64,000 nucleotides of DNA. It comes from Ischnura elegans (Eukaryota > Arthropoda > Insecta > Odonata > Coenagrionidae). How positions within the stretch are numbered: the stretch's first letter is position 1; each line of letters begins with the position of its first letter. Below the pieces are notes generated by a model. That model saw only the letters and a list, made by a program, of their open reading frames with translations. It did not search any database and was not told the origin of the DNA. Positions 1-12,800 of the stretch are shown here, piece after piece. Position numbers and translations under genes: made by a program. The DNA lies in assembly GCF_921293095.1 (NCBI RefSeq), contig NC_060254.1, positions 106,540,917 through 106,604,916 of the forward strand, given 5' to 3'.

Positions 1-375
1 ATACAGATGATTCGTAATACAGTTGTAATACTAAGGCAAAATACAAGGGAAATATAAATTTGTAATGCACTTGTATTACAAATTTGTAAAACAACTGTAA
101 TACAATTGCAATTCAAACGTCTTGTAAAGAGATGATTCGTAATACAGTTGTAATACAAAGGCAAAATACAGGGGAAATACAAATGTGTAATGCATTTGTA
201 TTACAAATTTGTAATACAACTGTAATACGATTGCATTCAAACGTCTTGTATACAGATGATTCGTAATATAGTTGTAATACAAAAGAATAATACAAGGGAA
301 ATATAAATTTGTAATACATTTGTAATGCGATTGTAATACATTATTAATACGTTTGTAATACATTTGTAATACCAG
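1..375. repeat. Minisatellite, about 125-bp unit built from TTGTAATAC subrepeats
   Basis: The word AGATGATTCGTAATA recurs at 5, 130 and 254, giving unit lengths of 125 and 124 bp. Each unit is built from shorter forward and inverted copies of TTGTAATAC. One perfect 24-bp palindrome spans 196-219 and centres on CAAATTTG. Open frames here result from the repeat and are not genes. The tract probably lies inside the piggyBac-type element whose right end is at 600. Confidence 0.85.
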
Positions 376-600
376 AAGACCCGCCCGGAAAACAAAAGAA
401 CGAACGAATACCCAGATTATCGTCGAACTTGCCAAACAAAGTTCCCAAAATTTCCTTTCCTTATGCTCGTTATGAGAAGTGATGAGAAGGTAAATAGAGT
501 TCTACCGCACATTTTCTGGTTCGCTTTATATTTTACTTTGACCCCTCGCCGTGTTGGATTACTCACGTTGGGAAAATGGGCGCGACTACCGCCGGGTTAA
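376..600. mobile_element. Right end of a piggyBac-type element (same family as 29777-32899)
   Basis: Bases 573-600 (GAAAATGGGCGCGACTACCG, then CCGGGTTAA) match the right terminus of the element ending at 32899, including the TTAA. Upstream, the stretch near 468-498 (GAGAAGTGATGAGAAG, then GTAAATAG) resembles the stretch near 32233-32260, so the similarity goes beyond the terminal repeat. No transposase coding is visible in this part. The left end lies outside the window. Satellite sequence begins immediately after the TTAA at 597-600. Confidence 0.75.
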
Positions 601-3600
601 TAGTGATTTTACGTTTGTTACATGAATATTCAGTGCCAAGTCAAAATCTTAAATTTTAACTCTTCGTAGTGAAATCGCGATTATAACTGGGATTTTCATA
701 TCCAAATCACATTTTGAATTTATTCACACCGGGTAGTGAAATCGCGTTAAAAACAAGGATTTTCATATCCAAATCACGTTTTCAATTTTTTCATCTGCGT
801 AGTTAACTCGTGTTTATGATAAGGATTTTCATACTCAAATCACAATTTTAATTTTTTCACTGCGTAGTGAAAACGGATTTATAACAAGAATTTTCATATC
901 CAAATCAAATTTTTAATTTATGGACTCTGAATAGTGATATCACGTTTTTAACATGGTTAATTATTGCCCAGTCAAAATCTTAATTTATAACTCTTCGTAG
1001 TGAAATCGCGATTTTAACGAGGTTTTTCATATCCAAGTCACATTTTGAAGTTATTCACACTGGGTAGTGAAATCGCGTTAAAAACAAGGATTTTCATATC
1101 CAAATGACGTTTTTAAATTTTTCAAGCTGCGTAGTGAAATCGTGTTTATGATAAGGATTTTCATACTCAAATCACAATTTTAATTATTTCACTGCGTAGT
1201 AAAAACGGATTTATAACAAGGATTTTCATATCCAAATCAAATTTTTAATTTTTGGACTCTGAATAGTGATTTTACGTTTGTAACATGGATATTCCTTGCC
1301 TAGTGAAAATCTTAATTTTTAACTCTTCGTAGTGAAATCGCGATTTTAACGAGGATTTTCATATCCAGGTCACATTTTTAATTCATTCACACTGTGTAGT
1401 GAAATCGCATTAAAAACAAGGACTTTCATATCATAATCTCGTTTTTAATTTTTTCAATCTGCGTAGTGATGTCGTGTTTATGATAAGGATTTTCGTACTC
1501 AAATCACAATTTCAATTTTTTACCTGCGTAGTGAAAACGGATTAATAACAAAGATTTTCATATCCAAATCAAATTTTTAATTTTTGGACTCTGAATAGTG
1601 ATTTCACGTTTGTAACATGGATATTCATTGCCCAGTCAAAATCTTAATTTTTAAATCTTCGTAGTGAAATCGCGATTATAACGAGGATTTTCACATCCCA
1701 AACCACATTTTGAATTTATTCTAACTGGGTAGTGAAATCGCGTTAAAAACAAGGATTTTCATATCCAAATCACGCTTTTAATTTTTTCAATCTACGTAGT
1801 GAAATCGTGTTTATGATAAGGATTTTCATACTCAAATCACAATTTTTATTTTTAAACGGATTTATAACAAGAATTTTCATATCCAAATCAAATTTTTAAT
1901 TTTTGGACACTGAATAGTGATTTCACGTTTGTAACATGGATATTCATTGCCCAGTCAAAATCGTAATTTTTAACTCTTCGAAGTGAAATCGCGATTTTAA
2001 CGAGGATTTTCATATCCAAATCACATTTTTTAATTTATTTACTGTGGGTAGTGAAATCGCGTTAAAAACAAGGATTTTCAAATACAAATCACGTTTTTAA
2101 TTTTTTCAATCTACGTTGTGAAATAGTGTTTACGATAAGGATTTTCATGCTCAGATCAAAATTTTAATTTATTCACTGCGTAGTGAAAACGGATTTATAA
2201 CAAGGATTTTCATATCCTAATCAAATTTTAATTTTTTGGACTCTGAAGAGTGATTTCACGTTTGTAACATGGATATTCATTGCCTAGTCAAAATCTTAAT
2301 TTTTAACTCTTCGTAGTGAAATTGCGATTATAACGAGGATTTTCATATCCAAGTCACATTTTAAATTTATTCACACTGGGTAGTAAAATCGCGTTAAAAA
2401 CAAAGACTTTCATATCCAAATCACGTTTTTAATTTTTTCAATCTGCGTAGTGAAATCGTGTTTATGATAAGGATTATCATACACAAATCATAATTTTAAT
2501 TATTCCACTGCGAAGTGAAAACGGATTTATAACAAGGATATTCATATGCAAATGAAATTTTTATTTTTGGACTCTGAATAGTGATTTCACGTTTGTAACA
2601 TGGATATTCATTGCCCAGTCAAAATCTTAATTTTTAACTCTTCGTAGTGAAATCAAGATTTTAACGAGGATTTTCGTATTCAAATCACATTTTGAATTTT
2701 TTCACACTGGGTAGTGAAATCGCGTTAACAACAAGGACTTTCATATCCAAATCACGTTTTCAATTTTTTCAATTTGCGCAGTGAAATCGTGTTTATGATA
2801 AGGATTTTCATACTCAAATCATAATTTTAATTTTTTCACTGCGTAGTGAAAACGGATTTATAACAAGAATTTTCATATCCAAATCAAATTATTAATTTAA
2901 GGGCTCTGAATATTGATTTCACGTTTGTAACATGGATATTAATTGCCCAGTCACAATCGTAATTTTTAACTTTTCGTAGTGAAATCGCGTATTTAGCGAG
3001 GATTTTCATATCCAAGTCACACAATTTATTCACACTTAGTAGTAAAATCGCGTTATAAACAAAGACTTTCATATCCAAATCACGTTTTCAATTTTTTCAA
3101 TTTGCGCAGTGAAATCGTGTTTATGATCAGGATTTTTATGCTCAAATCAAAATTTTAATTTTTTCACTGCGTAGTGAAAACGGATTTATAACAAGGATTT
3201 TAATATCCTGATCAAATTTTTAATTTTTGAACTCTAAATAGTGATTTGAAGTATTTAAAATGGATATTCATTGCCCAGTCAAAATAATAAATTTTAACTC
3301 TTCGTAGTGGAATCTCGTTTATGACGAGGATTTTCATTACCAATTCAAAGTTTTGATTTTTGGACTCGGAATAGTGATATTACGTTTGTAACATGGATAG
3401 TCATTGCCCAGTCAAAATCTTAATTTTTAACTCTTCGTAGTGAAATCGCGATTATAACGAGGCTTTTCATATCCACATCACATTTTGAATTTATTCACTC
3501 TGGGTAGTGAAATCGCGTTAAAAACAAGGATTTTCACATCCAAATCACGTTTTCAATTTTCTCATCTGCGTAGTTAACTCGTGTTTATGATAAGGATTTT

Positions 3601-3816
3601 TATACTCAAATCACAATTTTAATTTTTTCACTGCGTAGTGAAAACGGATTTCATAACAAGGATTTTCATATCCAAATCAAATTTTTAATTTTTTGACTCT
3701 GAATATTGATTTTACGTTTGTAACATAGTTATTCATTGCCCAGTCAAAATTATTAATTGTTAACTCTTCGTAGTGAAATCGCGATTTTAACGAGGTTTTT
3801 CATATCCAAGTCACAT
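600..3816 (+). repeat. Pentameric higher-order satellite, forward block
   Basis: The unit is about 332 bp and contains five related monomers of 65-67 bp, each opening with TAGTGA or a close variant. In the first unit they start at 600 (A), 667 (B), 734 (C), 800 (D) and 865 (E), and A returns at 932, 1264 and 1595. The monomers share a plan: TAGTGAAATCGCG-like start, ACAAGGATTTTCATATCC core, AT-rich tail. They differ in fixed ways: A has CATTGCCCAGTCAAAATC, E ends in GGACTCTGAA, D has GTGTTTATGATAAGG. A few units are shortened, for example near 1850. No gene is present. Confidence 0.95.
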
Positions 3817-6800
3817 AAATCCGTTTTCACTACGTAGTGAAAAAATTAAAATTGTGATTTGAGTATGAAATTTCCCTATCATATACACGATTTCACTGCG
3901 CAAATTGAAAAAATTGAAAACATGATTTGGATATGAAAATCCTTGTTTTTAACGCGATTTCACTACCCAGTGTGGATAAATTCAAAATGTGATTTTGATA
4001 TGAAAATCCTCGTTATAATCGCGATTTCGCTACGAAGAGTTAAAAATTAAGATTTTGACTGGGCAATGAATATGCATGTTACAAACGTGAAATCACTATT
4101 CAGAGTCCAAAAATTAAAAATTTCATTTGAATATGAAAATTCTTGTTATAAATCCGTTTTCACTACGCAGTGAAAAAATTAACATTGTGATTTGAGTATA
4201 AAAATCCTTATCATAAACACGATTTCACTGCGCAAATTGAAAAAATTGAAAACGTGATTTGGATATGAAAGTCCTTGTTTTTAACGCGATTTCACTACCC
4301 AGTCTAAAAAATTCAAAATGTGATTTGAATACTAAAATCCTCGTTAAAATCTTGATTTCACTACGAAGAGTTAAAAATTAAGATTTTGACTGGGCAATGA
4401 ATATCCATGTTAAAAACGTGAAATCACTATTCAGAGTCCATAAATTAAAAATTTGATTTGGATATGAAAATTCTTGTTATAAATCCTTTTTCACTACGCA
4501 GTGAAAAAATTAACATTGTGATTTGAGTATAAAAATCCTTATCATAAACACGATTTCACTGCGCAAATTGAAAAAATTGAAAACGTGATTTGGATATGAA
4601 AGTCCTTGTTTTTAACGCGATTTCACTACCCAGTCTAAAAAAATTCAAAATGTGATTTGAATACTAAAATCCTCGTTAAAATCTTGATTTCACTACGAAG
4701 AGTTAAAAATTAAGATTTTGACTGGGCAATGAATATCCATGTTAAAAACGTGAAATCACTATTCAGAGTCCAAAAATTAAAAATTTGATTTGGATATGAA
4801 AATCCTTGTTATAAATCCGTTTTCACTACGCAGTGAAAAAATTAAAATTTTGATTTGAGCATGAAAATCCTTATCATAAATACGATTTCACTACGCAGAT
4901 TGAAAAAATTAAAAGCGTGATTTGGATTTGAAAAACCTTGTTTTTAACGCGATTTCACTACCCAGTTAGAATAAATTCAAAATGTGGTTTGGGATGTGAA
5001 AATCCTCGTTATAATCACGATTTCACTACGAAGAGTTAAAAATTAAGATTTTGACTGGGCAATGAATATGCATGTTACAAACGTGAAATCACTATTCACA
5101 GTCCATATATTATGAATTTGATTTGGATATGAAAATCCTTGACATAAATCCGTTTCAATACGCAGTGAAAAAATTAAAATTGTGATTTGAGTATGAATAT
5201 CCTTATCATACACACGATTTCACTACGCAGATTGAGAAAATTAAAAACGTGATTTTAAATATGGAAATCCTTGTTTTTAATTCGATTTCGCAGCACAGTT
5301 TGAATAAATTAAAAATGTGACTTGGATTATAAAATCCTCGTTAAAATCGCGATTTCACTACGAAGAGTTAAACATTAAGATTTTTACTAGGCCAGGAATA
5401 TCCATATTACAAACGTAAAATCACTATTCATAGTCAAAAAATTTAAAAATTTGATTTGGATATGAAAATCCTTTTTATAAATCCGTTTTCACTACGCAGT
5501 GAAAAAATTAAAATTGTGATTTGAGTATGAAAATCCTTATCATAAACACGATTTCACTGCGCAAATTGAAAAAATTGAAAACGTGATTTGGATTTGAAAA
5601 TCTTTGTTTATAACGCGATTTCACCACCCAGTGTGAATAAATTCAAAATGTGATTTGGATATGAAAATCCTCGTTATAATCGCGATTTCACTACGAAGAG
5701 TTAAAAATTAAGATTTTGACTAGGCAATGAATATCCATGTTACAAACGTAAAATCACTATTCAGAGTCAAAAAATTAAAATTTGATTTAAATATGAAAAT
5801 TCTTGTTATGAATCCGTTTTCACTACGCAGTGAAAAAATTAAAATTGTGATTTGAGTATGAAAATCCTTATCATAAACACGATTTCACTACGCAGATTGA
5901 AAAAATTAAAAACGTGATTTGGATTTGAAAATCCTTGTTTTTAACGCGATTTCACTACCCAGTTAGAATAAATTCAAAATGTGGTTTGGGATGTGAAATC
6001 CTCGTTATAATCGCGATTTCACTACGAAGAGTTAAAAATTAAGATTTTGACTAGGCAAGGAATATCCATGTTACAAACGTAAAATCACTATTCAGAGTCC
6101 AAAAATTAAAAATGTGATTCAGATATGAATATATTTGTTATAAATCCATTTTCACTACGCAGTGAAATTATTAAAATTGTGATTTGAGTATGATAAACCT
6201 TATCATTAACACGATTTCACTACGCAGATTGAAAGAATTAAAACGTGATTTGGATATGAAAGTCTATGTTTTTAACGCGATTTTACTACCCAGTGTGAAT
6301 AAATTCAAAATGTGACTTGGATATGTAAATCCTCGTTATAATCGCGATTTCACTACGAAGAGTTAAAAATTAAGATTTTGACTGGGCAATGAATATCCAT
6401 GTTACAAACGTGAAATAACTATTCATAGTCCAAAAATTAAAAATTTGATTTGGACATGAAAATCTTTGTTACAAGTCCGTTTTCATTACGCATGTAAAAA
6501 ATTGAAATTGTGATTTGAGTATGAAAATCATCATCATAAACACGATTTCACTATGCAGATTGAAAACATTAAAAACGTGATTTTGATATGAAAGTCCTTG
6601 TTTTAAATGCGATTTCACTACAAGTGTGAATTAATTAAAAATGTGACTTGGAAATAAAATTCCTCGTTAAAATCGCGATTTCACTACGAAGATTTAAAAA
6701 TTAAGATTTTGACTGAGCAATGAATATCCATGTTACAAACGTGAAATCATTATTCATAGTCCAAAAATTAAAAATTTGATTTGGACATGAAAATCCTTGT

Positions 6801-9800
6801 TTTAAATCCCTTTTCACTACGCAGTGAAAAAATTAAAATTGTGATTTGAGTATGAAAATCCTTATCATAAACACGATTTCACTACGCAGATTGAAAAAAT
6901 TAAAAGCGTGATTTTGATATGGAAATCCTTGTTTTTAATTCGATTTCACAGCACAGTGTGAATAAATTAAAAATGTGACTTGGATATGAAAATCCTCGTT
7001 AAAATCGCGTTTTAACTACGAAGAGTTAAACATTAAGATTTTGACTAGGCCAGAAATATCCATATTACAAACGTAAAATCACTATTCATAGTCAAAAAAT
7101 TAAAAATTTGATTTGGATATGAAAATCCTTTTTATAAATCCGTTTTCACTACGCAGTGAAAAAATTAAAATTGTGATTTGAGTATGAAAATCCTCATCAT
7201 AAACACGATTTCACTGCGCAAATTGAAAAAATTGAAAACGTGATTTGGATTTGAAAATCTTTGTTTTTAACGCGATTTCACTACCCAGTGTGAATAAAAT
7301 CAAAATGTGATTTGGATATGAAAATCCTCGTTATAATCGCGATTTCACTACGAAGAGTTAAAAATTAAGATTTTGACTGGCCAATGAATATCCATGTTAA
7401 AAACGTGAAATCACTATTCAGAGTCCAAAAATTAAAAATTTCATTTGGATATAAAAATCTTTGTTATAAGTCCGTTTTCACTACGCAGGTAAAAAATAAA
7501 ATTGTGATTTGAGTATGAAAATCCTTATCATAAACACGATTTCACTACGCAGATTGAAAACATTAAAAACGTGATTTTGATATGAAGGCCTTGTTTTAAA
7601 TGCGATTTCACTACACATCGTGAATAAATTAAAAATGTGACTTGGATATGAAAATCCTCGTTAAAATCGCGATTTAACTACGAAGAGTTAATAATTAAGA
7701 ATTTGACTAGGCAAGGAATATCCATGTTACAAACGTAAAATCACTATTCAGAGTCCAAAAATTAAAAATTTGATTTGGATATGAAAATCCTTGTTATGAA
7801 TCCGTTTTCACTAGTCAGTGAAAAAATTAAAATTATGAGTTGAGTATGAAAATCCTTATCAAAAAAACGATTTCACTGCGCAAATTGAAAAAATTAAAAA
7901 CGTTATTTGGATCTGAAAATCCTTGTTTTTAACGCGATTTCACTACCCAGTGTGAAATCAAATCAATTAATTAACAATGTGACTTGGATATGAAAATCCT
8001 CGTTAAAATCGCGATTTCACTACGAAGAGTTAAAAATTAAGATTTTGACTGGGCAATGAATATCAATGTTACAAACGTGAAATTACTATTCATAGTCCAA
8101 AAATTAAAAATTTGATTTGGACATGAAAATCCTTGTTTTAAATCCGTTTTCACTACGCAGTGAAAAATTAAAATTGTGATTTGAGTACGAAAATCCTTAT
8201 CATAAACACGATTTCACTGCGCAAATTGAAAAAATTGAAAACGTGATTTGGACATGAAAATCCTTGTTTTTAACGGTATTTCACTACCCAGTTAGAATAC
8301 ATTCAAAATGTGGTTTGGGATGTGAAAATCCACGTTATAATCGCGATTTCACTACGAAGAGTTAAAAATTAAGATTTTGACTAGGCAAGAAATATCCATG
8401 TTACAAACGTGAAATCACTATTCAGAGTCCAAAAATTAAAAATTTGATTTGGATATGAAAATCCTTGTTATAAATCCGTTTTCACTACGCAGTGAAAAAA
8501 TTAAAATTGTGATTTGAGTATGAAAATCCTTATCATAAACACGATTTCACTGCGCAAATTGAAAAAATTGAAAACGTGATTTGGATTTGAAAATCCTTGT
8601 TTTTATCACGATTTCACTACCCAGTTAGAATAAAATCAAAATGTGATTTGGATATGAAAATCCTCGTTATAATCGCGATTTCACTACGAAGAGTTAAAAA
8701 TTAAGATTTTGACTGGGCAATGAATATCCATGTTAAAAACGTGAAATCACTATTCAGAGTCCAAAAATTAAAAATTTGATTTGGATATGAAAATCTTTGT
8801 TATAAGTCCGTTTTCACTACGCAGGTAAAAAATTGAAATTGTGATTTGAGTATGAAAATCCTTATCATACACACGATTTCACTACGCAGATTGAAAAAAT
8901 TAAAAGCGTGATTTGGATATGAAAATCCTTGTTTTTATCACGATTTCACTACCCAGTTAGAATAAAATCAAAATGTGGTTTGGGATGTGAAAATCCTCGA
9001 TATAATCGCGATTTCACTACGAAGAGTTAAAAATTAAGATTTTGACTGGGCAATGAATATCCATGTTACAAACGTAAAATCACTAATCAGAGTCCAAAAA
9101 TTAAAAATTTCATTTGGATATAAAAATCTTTGTTATAAGTCCGTTTTCACTACGCAGGTAAAAAATAAAATTGTGATTTGAGTATGAAAATCCTTATCAT
9201 AAACACGATTTCACTACGCAGATTGAAAACATTAAAAACGTGATTTTGATATGAAGGCCTTGTTTTAAATGCGATTTCACTACACATCGTGAATAAATTA
9301 AAAATGTGACTTGGATATGAAAATCCTCGTTAAAATCGCGATTTAACTACGAAGAGTTAATAATTAAGAATTTGACTAGGCAAGGAATATCCATGTTACA
9401 AACGTAAAATCACTATTCAGAGTCCAAAAATTAAAAATTTGATTTGGATATGAAAATCCTTGTTATGAATCCGTTTTCACTAGTCAGTGAAAAAATTAAA
9501 ATTATGATTTGAGTATGAAAATCCTTATCAAAAAAACGATTTCACTGCGCAGATTGAAAAAATTAAAAACGTTATTTGGATCTGAAAATCCTTGTTTTTA
9601 ACGCGATTTCACTACCCAGTGTGAAATCAAATCAATTAATTAACAATGTGACTTGGATATGAAAATCCTCGTTATAATCGCGATTTCACTACGAAGAGTT
9701 AAAAATTAAGATTTTGACTGGGCAATGAATATCCATGTTACAAACGTAAAATCACTCTTCATAGTCCAAAAATTAAAAATTTGATTTGGATATGAAAATT

Positions 9801-12800
9801 CTTGTTATAAATCCGTTTTCACTACGCAGTGAAAAACTTACAATTGTGATTTGAGTATGAAAATCCTTATCATAAACACGATTTCACTACGCAGATTGAA
9901 AAAATTAAAAGCGTGATTTGGATATGAAAATCCTTGTTTTTAACGCGATTTCACTACCAAGTTAGAATAAATTCAAAATGTGGTTTGGGATGTGAAAATC
10001 CTCGTTATAATCGCGATTTCACTACGAAGAGTTAAAAATTAAGATTTTGACTGGGCAATGAATATCCATGTTACAAACGTGAAATCACTATTCAGAGTCC
10101 AAAAATTACAAATTTGATTTGGATATGAAAATCTTTGTTATAAGTCCGTTTTCACTACGCAGGTAAAAAATTGAAATTGTGATTTGAGTATGAAAATCCT
10201 TATCATAAACAAGATTTCACTACGCAGATTGAAAACATTAAAAACGTGATTTTGATATGAAAGTCCTTGTTTTAAATGCGATTTCACTACACAGTGTGAA
10301 TAAATTAAAAATTTGACTTGGATATGAAAATCCTCGTTAAAATCGCGATTTAACTACGAAGAGTTAAAAATTAAGATTTTGACTAGGCAAGGAATATCCA
10401 TGTTACAAACGTAAAATCACTATTCAGAGTCCAAAAATTAAAAATTTGATTTGGATATGAAAATCCTTGTTATGAATCCGTTTTCACTAGTCAGTGAAAA
10501 AATTAAAATTGTGATTTGAGTATGAAAATCCTTATCATAAACACGATTTCACTGCGCAGATTGAAAAAATTAAAAACGTTATTTGGATCTGAAAATCCTA
10601 GTTTTTAACGCGATTTCACTACCCAGAGTGACAAAATTCAAAATGTGATTTGGATATGAAAATCCTCGTTATAATCGCGATTTCACTACGAAGAGTTAAA
10701 AATTAAGATTTTGACTGGGCAATGAATATCCATGTTACAAAAGTGAAATCACTATTAAGAGTCGCAAAATTAAAAATTTTATTTGGATATGAAAATCTTT
10801 GTTATAAGTCCGTTTTCATTACGCAGGTAAAAAATTGAAATTGTGTTTTGAGTATGAAAATCCTCCTCCTAAACACGAATTCACTATGCAGATTGAAAAC
10901 ATTAAAAACGTGATTTTGATATGAAAGTCCTTGTTTTAATTGCGATTTCACTACACAGTGTGAATTAATTAACAATCTGACTTGGATATGAAAATCCTCT
11001 TTAAAATCGCGATTTCACTACGAAGAGTTAAAAATTAAGATTTTGACTGGGCAATGAATATCCATGTTACAAACGTGAAATCACTATTCATAGTCCAAAA
11101 CTTAAAAATTTGATTTGGACATGAAAATCCTTCTTTTAAATCCGTTTTCACTACGCAGTGAAAAAATTAAAGTTGTGATTTGAGCATGAAAATCCTTATC
11201 ATAAACACGATTTCACTGCGCAAATTGAAAAAATTGAAAACGTGATTTGGATATGAAAAACCTTGTTTTTAACGCGATTTCAATACCTAGTTAGAATACA
11301 TTCAAAATGTGGTTTGGGATGTGAAAATCCTCGTTAAAATCGCGATTTCACTACGAACAATTAAAAATTAAGATTTTGACTAGGCAAGAAATATCCATGT
11401 TACAAACGTGAAATCACTATTCAGAGTCCAAAAATTAAAACTTTGATTTGGACACGAAAATCCTTGATTTAAATCCGTTTTCACTACGCAGTGAAAAAAT
11501 TAAAATTGTGATTTGAGTATGAAAATCCTTATCATAAACACGATTTCACTACCCAGTGTGAATAAATTCAAAATGTGATTTGGATATGAAAATCCTCGTT
11601 ATAATCGCGATTTCACTACGAAGAGTTAAAAATTTAGATTTTGACTGGGCAATGAATATCTATGTTTAAAACGTGAAATCACTATTCAGAGTCCATAAAT
11701 TAAAAATTTGATTTGGAAATAAAAATTCTTTTATAAATCCATTTTCATTACGCAGTGAAAAAATTAAAATTGTGATTTGAGTATGAAAATCCTTATCATA
11801 AACACGATTTCACTGCGCAAATTGAAAAAATTGAAAACGTGATTTGGATTTGAAAATCTTCCTTTTTAACGCGATTTCCTAACCAGTGTGCATAAATTCA
11901 AAATGTGATTTGGATATGAAAATCCTCGTTATAATCGCGATTTCACTACGAAGAGTTAAAAATTAAGATTTTGACTGGGCAATAAATATCCATGTTAAAA
12001 ACGTGAAATCACTATTCAGAGTCCATATATAAAAAATTCGATTTGGATATGAAAATCCTTGATATAAATCCGCTTTCAGTACGCAGTGAAACAATTAAAA
12101 TTGTGATTTGAGTATGAAAATCCTTATCATAAACACGATTTCATTACGCAGATTGAAAAAATTAAAAACATGATTTTGATATAAAAATCCTTGTTTTTAA
12201 CGCGATTTCACTACCCAGTTAGAATAAATTCAAAATGTGGTTTGGGATGTGAAAATCCTCGTTATAATCGCAGTTTCACTACGAAGAGTTAAAAATTAAG
12301 ATTTTGACTGGGAAATGAATATCCATGTTACAAACGTGAAATCACTATTCAGAGTCCAAAAATTAATAATTTGTATGGATACGAAAATCCTTGTTATAAA
12401 TCCGTTTTCAGTACGCAGTGAAAAAATTAAAATTGTGATTTGAGTATGAAAATCCTTATCATAAACACGATTTCACTGCGCAAATTGAAAAAATTGAAAA
12501 CGTGATTTGGATATGAAAATCCTTATTTTTAACGCGATTTCACTACCCAGTGTGAATAAAATCAAAATGTGATTTGGATATGAAAATCCTCGTTATAATC
12601 GCGATTTCACTACGAAGAGTTAAAAATTAAGATTTTGACTGGCCAATGAATATCCATGTTAAAAACGTGAAATCACTATTCAGAGTCCAAAAATTAAAAA
12701 TTTCATTTGGATATAAAAATCTTTGTTATAAGTCCGTTTTCACTACGCAGGTAAAAAATTGAAATTGTGATTTGAGTATGAAAATCCTCATCAAAAACAC

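Noticed and set aside
76..435. 119-codon minus-strand open frame
   Set aside because: It is a translation of the TTGTAATAC minisatellite, with repeated YYK/LQLYY words, and has no independent coding evidence.
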